Source of the DNA: Penicillus capitatus
Lineage: Eukaryota > Chlorophyta
Direction of reading: 5' to 3'
Length of the DNA stretch: 64,000 bases
NCBI GenBank assembly: GCA_965649825.1
Contig: OZ287702.1
Coordinates: forward strand, 434,001 to 498,000
This document shows, piece after piece, positions 10,197 through 21,706 of this stretch (its first letter is position 1; each line of letters starts with the position of its first letter). The notes beneath the pieces are model-generated. The model made no database searches, was not told the DNA's origin, and saw only the letters and a list, made by a program, of their open reading frames with translations. Both the position numbers and the translations under genes were made by a program.

Positions 10197-12024
10197 ATGG
10201 CGTTGTCTTCCGGAAGGACACGTTCTCTATGGACGCTCCTTTTGTGCATCATCTGGCTGCTGATTCTCTTGGCGCCCTATACCAAAGTGGAGGAGAGCTT
10301 CAACACGCAGGCCGTGCGAGATGTGCTGAAGCTTGGATGGAAATTCAATGGCTATGATCACAAAGAGTTCCCCGGCGTCGTCCCGCGCACCTTTCTCGGT
10401 ATTCTGACCCCATATCCAACACCCAAGGGTTGTGCGATATATACAGGCGCGATGGTTGTGGCAATGCTCTCGATGCCCCTGTTCATGATGTGCACCAAAT
10501 TGTTGGGAATGACAGACTTGATTGGACTCTACATTTCTCGTGGGATCTTGGCACGAAGTTTCCTGCACTGGATGTGGCTGGCTGCTGATCTGAGGTATAT
10601 AGGGTTGGCTCTCTGTTGAGAGCTTTGACTATATGAAGCGTGCCATTACCGCGAAATATGGACGGGCAGTGGGACAGGTCTTCCTCTTGATATCGGCGCT
10701 GCAGTTTCACTTGCCGTTCTACGCATCACGTATGCTGCCCAATACGTTTGCCATGATCTTGACCAATGTGGCCATGGCTGCCTGGATCCAGAATCCGCGT
10801 CAGAAATACAGCCTCTATCTTCTCCTGTTCACTATGGTTCTGCCAATCGTCTGTCGACACTCGAACGAAGCGACTGTTTCATTTCAGATCTGTTTTCGAT
10901 GTGATGTCCTGCTGCTGCTATTACCCTTTATCGCGCTTCTCCTACTCGAACGTCACATCACACTATTGGAATTGGTGTGGCATCTTTGTTTGGGTGCCTT
11001 GTTCAGTCTATCGATCACCATTTCGGTCGATTCGCTCTTCTGGGGACGCTGGGTCTGGCCAGAAGGAGAGGTCTTCTACTTCAATGCTATTCTACAAAAG
11101 TAGGGATGCCTTCTTCGTCATCATCGATCGTGTTGTCTCCCATAGGAGTGTGGAATGGGGCGAGATGCCATTTCATTGGTACTTCACGTCTGCCCTTCCC
11201 CGTTCCCTCCTCGTTGCCTATCCTCTCTCATGGATGGCACCCTTTGTCGAAAAGCGCATCCGGTCTGTCGCCCTCATTGCTCTCATCTACGTTGTGCTCT
11301 ACTCGAAGCTCAATCATAAAGAAGTGCCCCACCACTTCGTGGCTTGTGTGTGTTTCATACAGTGCATTCAGGTCCGATTTCTGTTTCCCGTTTTGCCGCT
11401 ATTCAATCTTTCGGCGTCGGCTGCTTTCGTCCGATGCTGGAGAAACAGAAGCAAGAGCATTGTCTGGAAAGGCATCCTTTTCGCCGGGATCTTTGGAAGC
11501 GTCATTTCTTATGCAGCAGCTATCCTGATGCTTCTGGCTTCGATGTATAACTACCCTGGAGGCCAGGCATTGCAGATCCTCCACACAAGACAGCATTACT
11601 CTCCTCGGATACAAACACCGATCTGCTACCCATCTGGAAAGGAGATCTCTGTGCACATTGGCACATTGCCTGCTATGACTGGCATCACGCGTTTTGCAGA
11701 ACTCCACCCGTGCTGGACTTACTCCAAAGTCTCTTCCCACAGATCCGTACCTCTTCTTTATTTTTTTCCTCTCAGGACGAAGAGCTCACCATCGACGATC
11801 TCAGTCACTCGCGTTTTGATTTCCTCATCACAGAACACACCAACATCTCGGGGTCTCTCCTCTCTTTATCACTGCGTCATCATGTTCGTTCGTTCAGATA
11901 TCGTCAAGTAGAGCAAGTGGATGGATTTGCGGGCATTAAAAGAGAGGGACTATGGATTTTGGGGTTCAAGCTGCAAGCGATGGTATATATTCTGCAGAAA
12001 GCTGATGATGTCGACGTCGGATGA
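10197..12024 (+). CDS. ALG12: ALG12, dolichyl-P-mannose alpha-1,6-mannosyltransferase of the ER
   Basis: This is a GT22-family multi-membrane mannosyltransferase that adds the eighth mannose to the lipid-linked N-glycan precursor in the ER lumen. The conserved loop [10 protein letters not shown] and [16 protein letters not shown] appear right after the first membrane segment. Next come [17 protein letters not shown], then SVEWG with PFHWYF, then [16 protein letters not shown], and the C-terminal FDFLITEH and VDGF. Exons are 10197-10573, 10623-10836, 10888-11099, 11146-11323, 11372-11728, 11776-11852 and 11898-12024; introns are 45-51 nt. The first DE motif of many GT22 enzymes is read here as KVEE. 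The stop codon overlaps the start of the next gene (ATGA at 12021-12024). Confidence 0.9.
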
Positions 12025-13178
12025 GTTACAACAACGTCACTTTCTCCCGTTCCCCTTTTCCGACGCATCGCCTCGCTCGTTACTTTCGTTCTGTGCGTCT
12101 CCGTGCGATGGATCTCGAGTTTGTACGTGCGGGGCCCTTGATCAAGAACGGCGGTTTTACCGACGCTGAGCTCGAGGCCGAGGCACCCAATTGGACACGG
12201 GTGTCGGAATGGATCGTCGAATCTCTCGGCTTTGATAAGGAGTCGTTGACAGGGGAGGCTCAGAAACGCGTGTTCCACTACTACTTGCCCATTGCGATGT
12301 GGATTCAGCGTATGAAGGAGCAACATATGAAGCAGTCGCCTCTCGTTTTGGGCATCTCCGCTCCTCAGGGATGCGGAAAATCGACCATGGTGGCCTGTCT
12401 CTTCGATGTCTTCGGAAAAATGGGCATGAGAGTTGCCTGTGTCTCCATCGACGATTTCTATCTGACCCATGCCGATCAGAAGAGAGTGGCGGCCGAGAAC
12501 GAAGACAATCCTTTGCTGCAGTGTCGAGGCAATGCACTGACCCACGATCTAGCCTTGGGCACAGAGACCCTCCAAAACCTCAAAGGTATGAATGATCACG
12601 ACATTCAAACATCCAGCCAGACATAGACAGGCAGTCCACGCTGATGTCATGGGTTATGTGCAGATCTGGCGGAGGGGAGTACGGTGAAGATTCCGAGATA
12701 TGACAAATCTGCGTTCGAGGGCAAAGGCGATCGAATGGAGTCTGAGCAATGGATGTCCGTGGAAGGCCCATTGGATCTGATCCTTTTCGAGGGCTGGATG
12801 CTTGGATTTCGTCCAACGTCGACCGAACACATTCAGTCGGTCGATCAACACCTTCTGCCGATCAACGCAGCATTGAAAGAATACGAGTCTGCCTGGGATG
12901 CCTTTGTCGATGCATGGTTGGTGATCAAAGTGGCCGATCCTTCCTGGGTTGGCAAATGGAGACTGCAGGCAGAACACGGAATGAAGAGGAGGGGCAAACC
13001 GGGAATGAGTGATGAAGCTATTCAAGCCTTTGTCAATTGCTACATGCCAGCATACAACGCATATTTGCCAGAGCTTTATGCTAAGGGACCCACAACTGTC
13101 CTTCCCAATAAGTGCCTTATCGTCGAAGTGGATGCGACCCGAATTCCTGTCGCTGAACAACCGGAGCCGGTCTCATAA
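12021..13178 (+). CDS. GLYK: D-glycerate 3-kinase
   Basis: A P-loop kinase phosphorylating D-glycerate to 3-phosphoglycerate, the last step of photorespiration in plants and algae. Walker A is GISAPQGCGKST. SIDDFYLTHADQ, GNALTHDLALG, KIPRYDKSAF and LILFEGWMLGF are family hallmarks, and the C-terminus is the usual VEVDATR region. One GT-AG intron (12586-12663, 78 nt) separates two exons. The frame opens at ATG 12021, overlapping the ALG12 stop. The first 30 residues are Arg/Ser-rich (SRSPFPTHRLARYFRSVRL), consistent with a plastid or mitochondrial transit peptide. A shorter start at 12108 is possible. A TGTAA word lies about 25 bp after the stop. Confidence 0.92.
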
Positions 13179-13582
13179 AACATAACTCTTTTTGCAGACC
13201 GTATGTAACACACGCTTTTATTAAAAGGATTAAATGAATCAGCTTCGTGCCAAACAATGCTAGAATTTGAGTACGGGGCCGTCAACATCCAACCTTTATT
13301 CTCAATATCCAAGGGAGGAAGGAAGGAATCTAGAAAAGAGAATTCATATACGGTACACATGCTCTTGGACTCCATCTTCAAACTTCAGAGTCATCGTCAT
13401 CACTAACAGATACAAAGATTGGCAATGCGATATACAAAACTGATAAATTGCGAACACTAAATAGCATCCTTCGCCCGCTTTGCACAAGAAAAGTGTCAGC
13501 TGTTGAAACAACCGACAATTGTTTATCCGCTCAATATATGCCCCCTGCTTCATTAGCCGGCCCAGTTGGGAGCCTGTGCTTG
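13179..13582. other. Convergent intergenic region
   Basis: AT-richer DNA between the 3' ends of the glycerate kinase and pseudokinase genes. No gene seen. Confidence 0.5.
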
Positions 13583-16063
13583 TTACGGTAGAATGATGTG
13601 ATCGACTGGGCGGTTTTCTGTTTCCGTAGCGGCGAAGAGTTTTATGTCTCCTTGCATTCGACTCTTCAAAAACTGTTTCAACTCTGCCTTGGATTCGCTT
13701 CTACGGGATCTCTTGATCAAGTCATCCACTTGGCGAACGAAAACTGCGTTGTTCTTCTTGGACGCCGAAGCGTTTCGTTCAAGAGTCAGGGAACAACTCT
13801 TCGTCCTAGAGACACACAACAGGTATCCATCAGCAAGGATGGTACAGATTGATGTCGACGACTGGCCTTCTGGCAGTCACATGTCCTTTCTCTTTATTTG
13901 TTGCTCTCTGTCTGAGATCGCTTGTCGAGATGGCCATCGTCGTCTGCTCCTTCTCTCCAAAGGGCTGATAATCGATATGGGCATATCTCTTGCCCGGAAT
14001 CAGACTATCACACGTGCACTTCGAAAGAGCTTCCACAGGAACAGACGGATAACGGCAAAGAGGCGTGCCTCTGTGGGCCGGAATGCATCTCTCCTGTAGT
14101 TGCAGGCACGCTGCAAAGACAGTGTGAAGGGAACTGTGATGAAAGAAGAGGAGTTTTCGAACCATTAAGTTTTTGGACGATACTCAAGAAAGAAGGTCGT
14201 TCTCTCGGACACTGTGACCAGCATTCCGTGATCAGTATCGCCAGTGATGGCGAAACACAAGTCGGAATTGCCGGTCTTCTTCCGTCGGCGATCAATCGAG
14301 GGATGTCGCTGCGTCTGTGTCCACTGAACGGTGTTCGATGCACACACATGTGGTAAAGGAGACAGCCGAAGTCGTAAACATCGCTGGCGTAACACAAGAG
14401 TCCATCCCTGATGGTTTCCGGCGCTGTTCTGGTCACATGTTGACTTCTATTGAAGTGAACCGAAGCACTCCCACGAGACAAACGCAAACACGAGCCAAAT
14501 CCCCCGACCTGAGAACAGCAAGACAAACGGACTGCCTCATGTTTAGCTGTCTACAGACTCTCCTCACCTTGCACTTAAATCCACGAGGATCTGTTGCATC
14601 GGACTGCAGAAAGATATGTTCTGCACAAAGAGCACTGTGGATGATGCGCTTGGAGTGAACATGAGCCATTGCTTGTGCGATCTCCAGTGCGCAGGTTGTG
14701 ATGTGTTCGTGCCTTTCCGGCACCGAAAGAAGACGATACTTGAGTGCATGATGTAAAGAGCCACGGTCGCAGTATTCCATAACGATAAGCGTCTCATAAG
14801 ACATGTCGGTTTGCCCAGTTGGTGCTTGACTTGAATTCAAACGGATTTTGACGGGTGGTGTATTGCTGAGACTCATCATCACTTTGACAACATGAGGATG
14901 GTGCAGATGTTTCATATATTTCACTTCGGCCGGTTCACGACTGGCCTGACGGTAAGATCCAGCTCTATAAGATACTTTAACAGCAACAGGTCTATGATGA
15001 AGCGTGCCTTTGTACACAATACAATTCGGTTTGCCTTTGCTCAACGGGGTATCCAGGTCCAGCAGGAGCTCGCATTTGTTTTCTGAGCTTCTCTCTGCGG
15101 TATTCTTTATTTCTTTGTCCGATGTTTCTGAACCGACCGATGCATCCTCATGATCATCGCTTATAGAAGTGACTTGCTTCTTTGATTGTAAAAATATTCC
15201 ATACATAATGCGGCATAGTGTTATTGAAAGTAGTATAAAAAGAAGAATTCCCGACAAAAAAGAATGTTGACAATCGGGGAGGAACGCGTAGAGAAACGTA
15301 TATTGGGTTGTTAATGAGGAAGAATCATCGAAAGGCGAAAAAGCATCTGACAGGACGGCAGCATCTTTAAAACTAGACTCTCTGTCCCACAACGGATGAC
15401 CGTCCTGCAGGTAAACGTCGCTGCCCTGAACAACAACCCGATGCACCGCAGTGTCGTGTACTTCAGCGACAAAAAAATACGCATAGTAAATCATCGTATG
15501 TCTTCCCACCACGACATCGGCGGTTTCGAATGACTGACCTGTCGTTGACAACGAGACAATTTCGGAAAACACACTCCATGCTGAGGACGTCATCCGCGTC
15601 GAATTCATGTGACTGGATCGACGGAGAATATCTAAGCGTTTCGTTCGAGCTGTCTGGAAGGAGGCATGCGCGATCGTATCGTCCCTGACACTCCCCGAGA
15701 TGTCCAGGTGGATTATCACGGATGCCACGCAAAGGTATCGAACATAAAGGTTTGAGAAATTCACCATCATCCACAGATAGCCGTATTGAGCGTCCTCTCC
15801 ACAACCACCTCTTCGAGTGCTCTCACGTCTATTCTTGCAAACGCAGGCGGCCGGCAAAGACAAACTTTGCTTCAAAACCGCGCTTGTCTAGTTTTGAACG
15901 ATTGAGCGAGCTCACGTAGAGGAGATAACAACCAACTCCGAATCGAGACACGAATGACAAAAACCCGGTACCCGACACCTCTCGCTGGCAAGTTTCCTCC
16001 AAACACCGCACAGATGCTGATCATTAACACCAACCGTCGTTGTGGGAAGAACGAATAGTACAT
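13583..16063 (-). CDS. Single-pass membrane protein with a C-terminal pseudokinase domain
   Basis: A signal-peptide-like start (MYYSFFPQRRLVLMISICAVF, ATG 16063) is followed by an extracellular part of about 250 residues with no recognised domain, then a membrane segment (SGILLFILLSITLC), then a cytoplasmic kinase fold. Kinase landmarks: the VAVKV lysine is present, the hinge reads VMEYCDRGSLHHAL, APE reads TAPETI, and helix F reads SDVYDFGCLLYHM. The catalytic loop HRD is replaced by HSA (IIHSALCAEH), and DFG is replaced by GFG (VGGFGSC) after an intron. Both catalytic aspartates are therefore absent, and it is probably inactive or a scaffold. The tail continues through two more exons to VDHIILP and the stop at 13583. 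The 5' exon joins at 15.8-16.0 kb and the last introns are uncertain. Confidence 0.72.
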
Positions 16064-16266
16064 TCTCAGTGGTCTCTTAGAATTGTTCGTATCCCGTTCG
16101 GTCGGCACCTGCTCGGCCCGTCGACTCGTAGTTTGTCATCCGTACGTTTCAGCTACCACTGTCCTGCGCCTTCTTTGTGTAATGCCCTCAGCGCCTTTGG
16201 TCGAAAACCGTCTCATGCATTTGTGGTTCTCCCTGGCTGTAGTTCGTTTATCCTGTGCCGCCACAC

Positions 16267-17819
16267 ATGATGGATGGTTTCCGTAACATGGGCGGAGAAG
16301 TCGACGTGGTCGATTCTGCCATTTCACGGGCACTTCGTCATGTGCGCAAAATGCACTCCTTTGATAGGCGCATAAAAATCGCACATCAGCACCAGAATCC
16401 CGATGTAGGAACCGACGTGCCCTCTTACATGCGTCAAACTTGCGCATCACTGATAAAAAGAAGCTCGTCCAGGCCCAGAGACATCAACTGGAATGATTTA
16501 AAATCATCAAGGTCGAAAGAATCGAAGAAAGAAAAGAAAACCGACGATAAAAAACGGTCAGAGCACGATGATGGTAGGCCACCTCCACTCAAAACCCTCT
16601 CATGCTTACGTATGTGTGCATCTCATGTACACTCTCAGAAATCATGCAACAGAGGAGACACAGCGAAAGTGACGCATTAGACAGAAAATCGACGCAACAA
16701 ATGTCGCCTCGTAACGAACTGTCTATGGTGTTAGAATCTTCAGAGAACGATTCGACGCCGCGATCTCCAGATAGAACTCTCAGCGTAGAGGGCAGTGGAG
16801 AAGCAAAGAAGCTCGAGGATCGCGATGTTGACATGTCTTCTCCTGAAGATCCGTGTTGTGCCTATGCTCTTCAGAATGTTCAGTCGTCAGAAAGAGTGTC
16901 ATCATGGAGAACCATGGACGACGGAAACAAGGGTCGCACTCGAGGTCCTTCCATTTGCAGTACCATGACGTTAGAAGACGCCCACAGCGAGATTGCACAC
17001 GATGACAGTTTTTGCCAAGTGTACGAATCTGATGACGACGATCACAACAAATCCACCCCGACAGCCAAAAACATCTTTACCGCCTCTCTTTTCTACAGGA
17101 CATGTACCTATCCGCAATCACCACTCGCGACACACTCTGCACAACTTGATTCGGACGACTCGGATAACACGGTCAGAGTCTTGCATGAGTCACAGTGGTC
17201 GGACGATGACAGCGAGGAAAGTGATGATGATGATTGTTGCAAGGGACTTAGGAAGGTGGAGAGTCACCGTCTCAACGATATCTTTGCCAGCTTCACTGAA
17301 TCCGAGCTTGGCGATGATTTCAGTCAGATGCTTATGGCTGCTGAAAATGCTGAACCGCTTTCCGAACAAGAGGATAAACGCATGGCCTCTTTAACAAGCA
17401 GCACCGCACCGCAGATCGACACGCCGTTCAAAGCAAACTGCTACGACGAGCAAGCTGAAAACGAGAAACTAGAGATCTCAGCGCCCAATAAGTGTCACCT
17501 TTCTAAAATCGATTCCGGCAAGCTTGCCAAGGCAGACGGGTCCTTCCAAATTCGAGGTCCCGGCCTTCTCTGGATGCTGGGGGGTAACGTCATTGCTGGC
17601 GTTGTTGGAGCAGCCATTGCAGCGGCTGGGTACGTCTACTCACTCACTCCCTCCCTCACTGATGTACCCATCGATCTGTTGTTCTACAGGATTCCGTTGG
17701 CCACGTCGCAATCTGCTCCTCCAGTAATTGACGAAGAGGTTGCGTCATTGAACAGTGACGGTGCCCATGCAGACGACTGGTTCTTCCAGGCCTCTACCCG
17801 AGTCAGTATGGACACATGA
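16267..17819 (+). CDS. Unknown protein, paralogue A of a tandem pair
   Basis: Near the N-terminus lies a block shared with the next plus-strand gene: KMHSFDRRIK, NPD, then PSYMRQTCASLIKR. I recognise no named family. The middle is long, acidic and Ser-rich (SDDDDHNKS, DDDSEESDDDDCC) and likely disordered. Near the C-terminus a Gly/Ala-rich hydrophobic stretch (MLGGNVIAGVVGAAIAAAGY) could be a membrane segment. Exon 1 runs 16267-16573; a 65-nt GT-AG intron (16574-16638) follows. A second intron of 60 nt (GTACGT...CTACAG, about 17630-17690) is a multiple of three and could also be read through. The stop is TGA at 17819. Confidence 0.65.
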
Positions 17820-18311
17820 CAGAACCTAATTGCGCGCTGTTTGTATTAAATAAATGATAGGAAAGATCTCGACACATCGAATCCACCCCATTCAAGAACG
17901 AGTAGGTTCTTTCCTCGAACTCAGCTGCAAATACGTTTTTTATTCTTCCAGAGAATTTTATTAACCTCCCTCTCTCATTGAGCTTTTCTTTCCGGTCCAA
18001 CCAATCCCGAGGATGTTGATGACAGGGGGGATTTTTCCTTGTGGGGCTTTGTCTTGGGTGCGTGAGCACAGAATTACACCCGCCGTTAATCAATGCTTTT
18101 TTGTCCGGGAATGTGACATGGATTTTTCATGCAGGCGGATATTCAACGTGGTAATGCCAACTGGGATTGTCTCAAAGCCGTTTCGTTCTAATGCTTCACA
18201 GTGAACCCGAAACCGAGAACTCCCAATCCTTTATTGCTAAAGTTTCGATGAAATGATCATGTACGATCCGCGTCTCGCCAACCGTCTACATATCTTTCTA
18301 GCTCGTACAAC

Positions 18312-18488
18312 TCCATCAATTCCATAGCTCGACGACGTGTGCAGGTTTCGGAGGACAGCGTCACAGTGCACAACGAAAAGAAAGCCTCTCAGATTTTCAA
18401 GAATAAAAGCAAAAGAGTTACTGTCGAGAGACGTCCACAGAACAACATCGACGACACAGAGCGACGTAGACAGAGTGCTTTTGCATGA
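18312..18488 (+). CDS. Possible short exon or small gene
   Basis: A plus-strand frame reading VSEDSVTVHNEKKAS and KNKSKRVTVERRP, ending TGA at 18488, looks protein-like and basic. No ATG is found in frame, so it may be an internal or 5' exon of the adjacent paralogue B, although the phases I tried do not connect. An overlapping minus-strand ORF is less convincing. Confidence 0.25.
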   Translation, partial: SINSIARRRVQVSEDSVTVHNEKKASQIFKNKSKRVTVERRPQNNIDDTERRRQSAFA

Positions 18489-18524
18489 GGAGGTCGTGAA
18501 TTGAGTGCGGCTTATTGGTGTAGA

Positions 18525-20458
18525 ATGCATGCCGAAGAGAAGGCGCCGAGCCGAGCAGCACTACATAGATATGGGGTCAGTCTGTTCCGTTCGCAGTCTT
18601 CAACGCCGCGCAGTGCGTCGCCGAGGTCCTTCCAGCTCTATGAACTTCTCCATGCGCGTCGAATGCATTCCTTCACCCGTCGCATGAAGTCTTTCAATAA
18701 GGATCGCAATCCTGATCTCGCACTTCACCCGCCATCATACATGCGCCAAACGTGCTCTTCTCTGATTAAGAGGCACGGTTTGTGTGATCAAGATTCGAAT
18801 CGGCGCACAAAAACTGGGAAATCACGTCGAACAACGTCGATCGGAGGAACGACATCCGTCCGCAGAAAGGGCACGAAAGAACAGCGCAGGGCGTACAGCA
18901 GTCTCGAACACACGCGGCGGGATTCTATGAGCTTTGCACCGAATGATACGCTGGGATTCTTGCTGGAAGAAATGCCGGAAGGGCTTTCTTGGGTTCAGGG
19001 ATATGGCACAGATGTTGCTCTCAACGGCCAGTCGTCTGTGAATCGCAGCACACATGGAGAGCGGCCACGCAGACATTCCACCACGCAGCATTCCCATCGA
19101 CGTATGCCTCGTCGCTCATGATGATCTGTGTCTGAGGTGCTGTTCTGTTGTAGGGCACGTTTCATTTGATGGTGCGCTCAATGATCTGAATCCAAAGACG
19201 ACAAATGCAGTCAATGTTCGTTCCATCAAGACAAAACCGAGGGCATTGAACCGAAAGGCGGGATGCCCGTCGAGGCCGAGATCGGGGCAGGTGAAACAAC
19301 AATCGGTGGATCTGCGATCGGACACGGCGAACAATAGCAGTTCTGGAAACTATGAAGATGTTGTTCCTGCAACGGAGCGCTTGATTGGCCGCACATCGAG
19401 GAGGCCGAGGCCACGCTCTGCTCTACCAGTGATCGAAAGAGGAGCAGCAAATGGTGGCCCAAACAAGCAAACAAGCAAAAGAGCATCCACGAAGAAGACT
19501 GCGATGCGCAGAATGTCGCAGCCTCAGAACAGCAGCGGTCGAGAATCAACTACAAAGCAGAGTTCCAGTCCAGTGCAGTCTTTTAGTCAGGAGCTGTCCA
19601 TAAATCATGAGGCCCTTGCGCATGATGAGGAACCGTCTGAGCTGTCTAGCGAGATAGATCATAGAACTCAGGAACAAAATCGTGAGACCACTAAGGACGT
19701 CTGCAGTGTAGAATCCGATAAGGTGGCGGACGAGGAAAGAAAAAGTGCAGCAGAAGGCGAGGAAGTGGAAGGAGATGTCGTCCATGAGGAGATGACGGAG
19801 GAGGATCGAATAGAAGAAGAACCATCGGAAGAAGATTGGCGGCCCATGACGTACACAACGCGTCCGGCTGAAGAAATCTTTCCTGTCGCTCCGGTCGCTA
19901 TCGACGTGGATCAATTCTCAAAGGAGATCCGGACTCAGGAGTCGCACGAAGGTTACTGCGATGCGCTGTCAAAGAGTCTCCAATCCTCCGAGGACTCAAC
20001 GTCCGAATCCAACTCTGAATCCGCATCCGAATCCAATGAGCCCTGCGCTGAAACTGTATCTGACAACTCACAATCTGGATCTGAAACTGAACCGTCTGAG
20101 CGCGAGATGAGCAGAGAATTTGAACGGACGGCTCGTGTGCTTCCTGTTAAAAAGAGGAGAAGGCATTTCTTGAGGCTTCGTCGCAGAGAGAGGCTTTCTC
20201 CGGAAGAGGACACAAGTCAAAAACAAGATCCAAGACGTGCTCAGCTGACAAAAGAGACCAGGACGCGATCGCCGTTAGGTAAATCGCCCGTCTGTTCGTC
20301 GATGCCTCGTGATGTTGGGTCTGTTGTCCACAGTGTCGCGTTGGCAGTGTTGCCGCATTCCGTTCAAGGCTTGTTTCTGTGGAGCGGATGTGTCTCCTGG
20401 TCCGGCAACGGACGATGATGACGACAGTCCACACCAAGCTGTGTATTTTTCTGAGTAA
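18525..20458 (+). CDS. Unknown protein, paralogue B of a tandem pair
   Basis: It shares with its upstream neighbour the block RMHSFTRRMK, NPD, PSYMRQTCSSLIKR, with near-identical spacing, so the two arose by duplication. The rest is Ser/Arg-rich, then strongly acidic (EEGEEVEGDVVHEE-like stretches, SESNSESASESNE), ending in a Cys-containing tail (CCRIPFKACFCGAD) and an Asp run. Exons joined: 18525-19101, 19154 to about 20278, and from about 20335 to TAA 20458; introns are GT-AG, 52 and about 56 nt. A second possible start at 18571 in another frame reads MGSVCS, which would suit N-myristoylation, but that frame does not contain the conserved block. Function unknown. Confidence 0.6.
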
Positions 20459-20917
20459 TCAATCCTAGCCCAACAAATAAACCCATAACGATATTCTGAC
20501 GTCCCTAAGTATATATCTTTGTAGCTCATCGTGTAGTTCTATAATACTGTCATATACCGCTTCCTTTCAGATACGCAGGGAACGGGCATTTCTTTACAGA
20601 GAGATGATTGTTGCCGGGGGCTACTGTTTTGGAGAATTCATCATCAAGAAGCCGACGGAGATTATTGTTTGTCGAATGTGCTCTGCAACTCTGATGCCAC
20701 AAACTATCAACTCGTTCTTTCCCAATCAATACCCAAACTTCCGTCTTGTGATTCCAATTTGCTGATGTGAGCACTCAAGAGAAGCATTCCCAATGAATAG
20801 TAGTACCCGTCTTGGAACCCATGAAATCAATTCTTGTGCACACATCGTTGACTCTCGGGTATTAAATGTGGCAAAATGTGTGAAATCAGAACTTTGTTAA
20901 TGGCATGATACAGTTCG

Positions 20918-21706
20918 CTATACACCCTTTGGAATGTGTGTGGCCATTTTAAAAAGGGCAACGATCACCTCGCAGATAATACCCATAAGCATTCCTGCTC
21001 TCAGATGTCGTGAAAGTGCATTCTCAATCAAACAGAGCCCGGCAACGGGGCCAAGCAAAAAACCAAAAGCGAATCCCAACAACAAATCCGAAGTATCGCA
21101 TTCTCGCACATTGACAACATTATCGAAGAGAGGCTGATTCTCCATGGCATCCAATTCTTCATCAGATGGACTGTTTCGCCGTTCTCCTGTGAAATCAAGA
21201 TCATCGAGCTCCTGCCTTGTGCTCAGGTCTGACCTCTTTGGGCTTGAATCATGGCGAAGACGGTCTGCTGCGCCTGTAGGAAGCGAAGCACTTCTGGTGG
21301 GAATCTCCTGAGACTTGGATGTGTACGACCGGCGGTTGCGGCATCTACGTTTGCAAATCTCACACGTGTGATCGGTCATGTAACGATGATGTGACTGGAG
21401 GAAGAGGATGCGGTTCGTCGACGTGATGGCGGAGGTTTGGGAACGAGTAAGACAGTGTGACCATCCTCAACACCAACTGACTGTAGTAGACTCTCATCGT
21501 CGAGAAAACGACCCTAGGTATCCAAAAGTGTGACCACTGATCTTCAGTACGTATAGAGTGAGAACTTGGAAGAGGATGCGATAGGCATTGGCGTCGAGCG
21601 TCGCATCACGTTTATGTACATCCGCCTTCACTTCTCGAATCTGAGTGCCGGGAGTAACGTCCAACTGGAACAAACGGTCATCTTGCGTCTTCACCTTCAG
21701 TTTCAT
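20918..21706 (-). CDS. Membrane-anchored ubiquitin-like protein, Dsc3/TMUB-like
   Basis: Exon 1 (21706-21566) encodes a ubiquitin-fold start (MKLKVKTQDDRLFQLDVTPG). Exon 2 (21513-21396) completes it with GRFLDDESLLQSVGVEDGHTV, the classic ubiquitin-like hairpin. Exons 3 (21344-21234) and 4 (21186-20918) carry a linker and two hydrophobic segments (DLLLGFAFGFLLGPVAGLCLIE and AGMLMGIICEVIVALF). The three GT-AG introns are 47-52 nt, all in phase. A ubiquitin-like domain plus a C-terminal pair of membrane helices resembles the Dsc3 subunit of the fungal Golgi/ER Dsc E3 ligase and the TMUB proteins of ERAD. The architecture is seen directly; the functional link is inferred. The C-terminus ends in HIPKGV. 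Confidence 0.7.
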
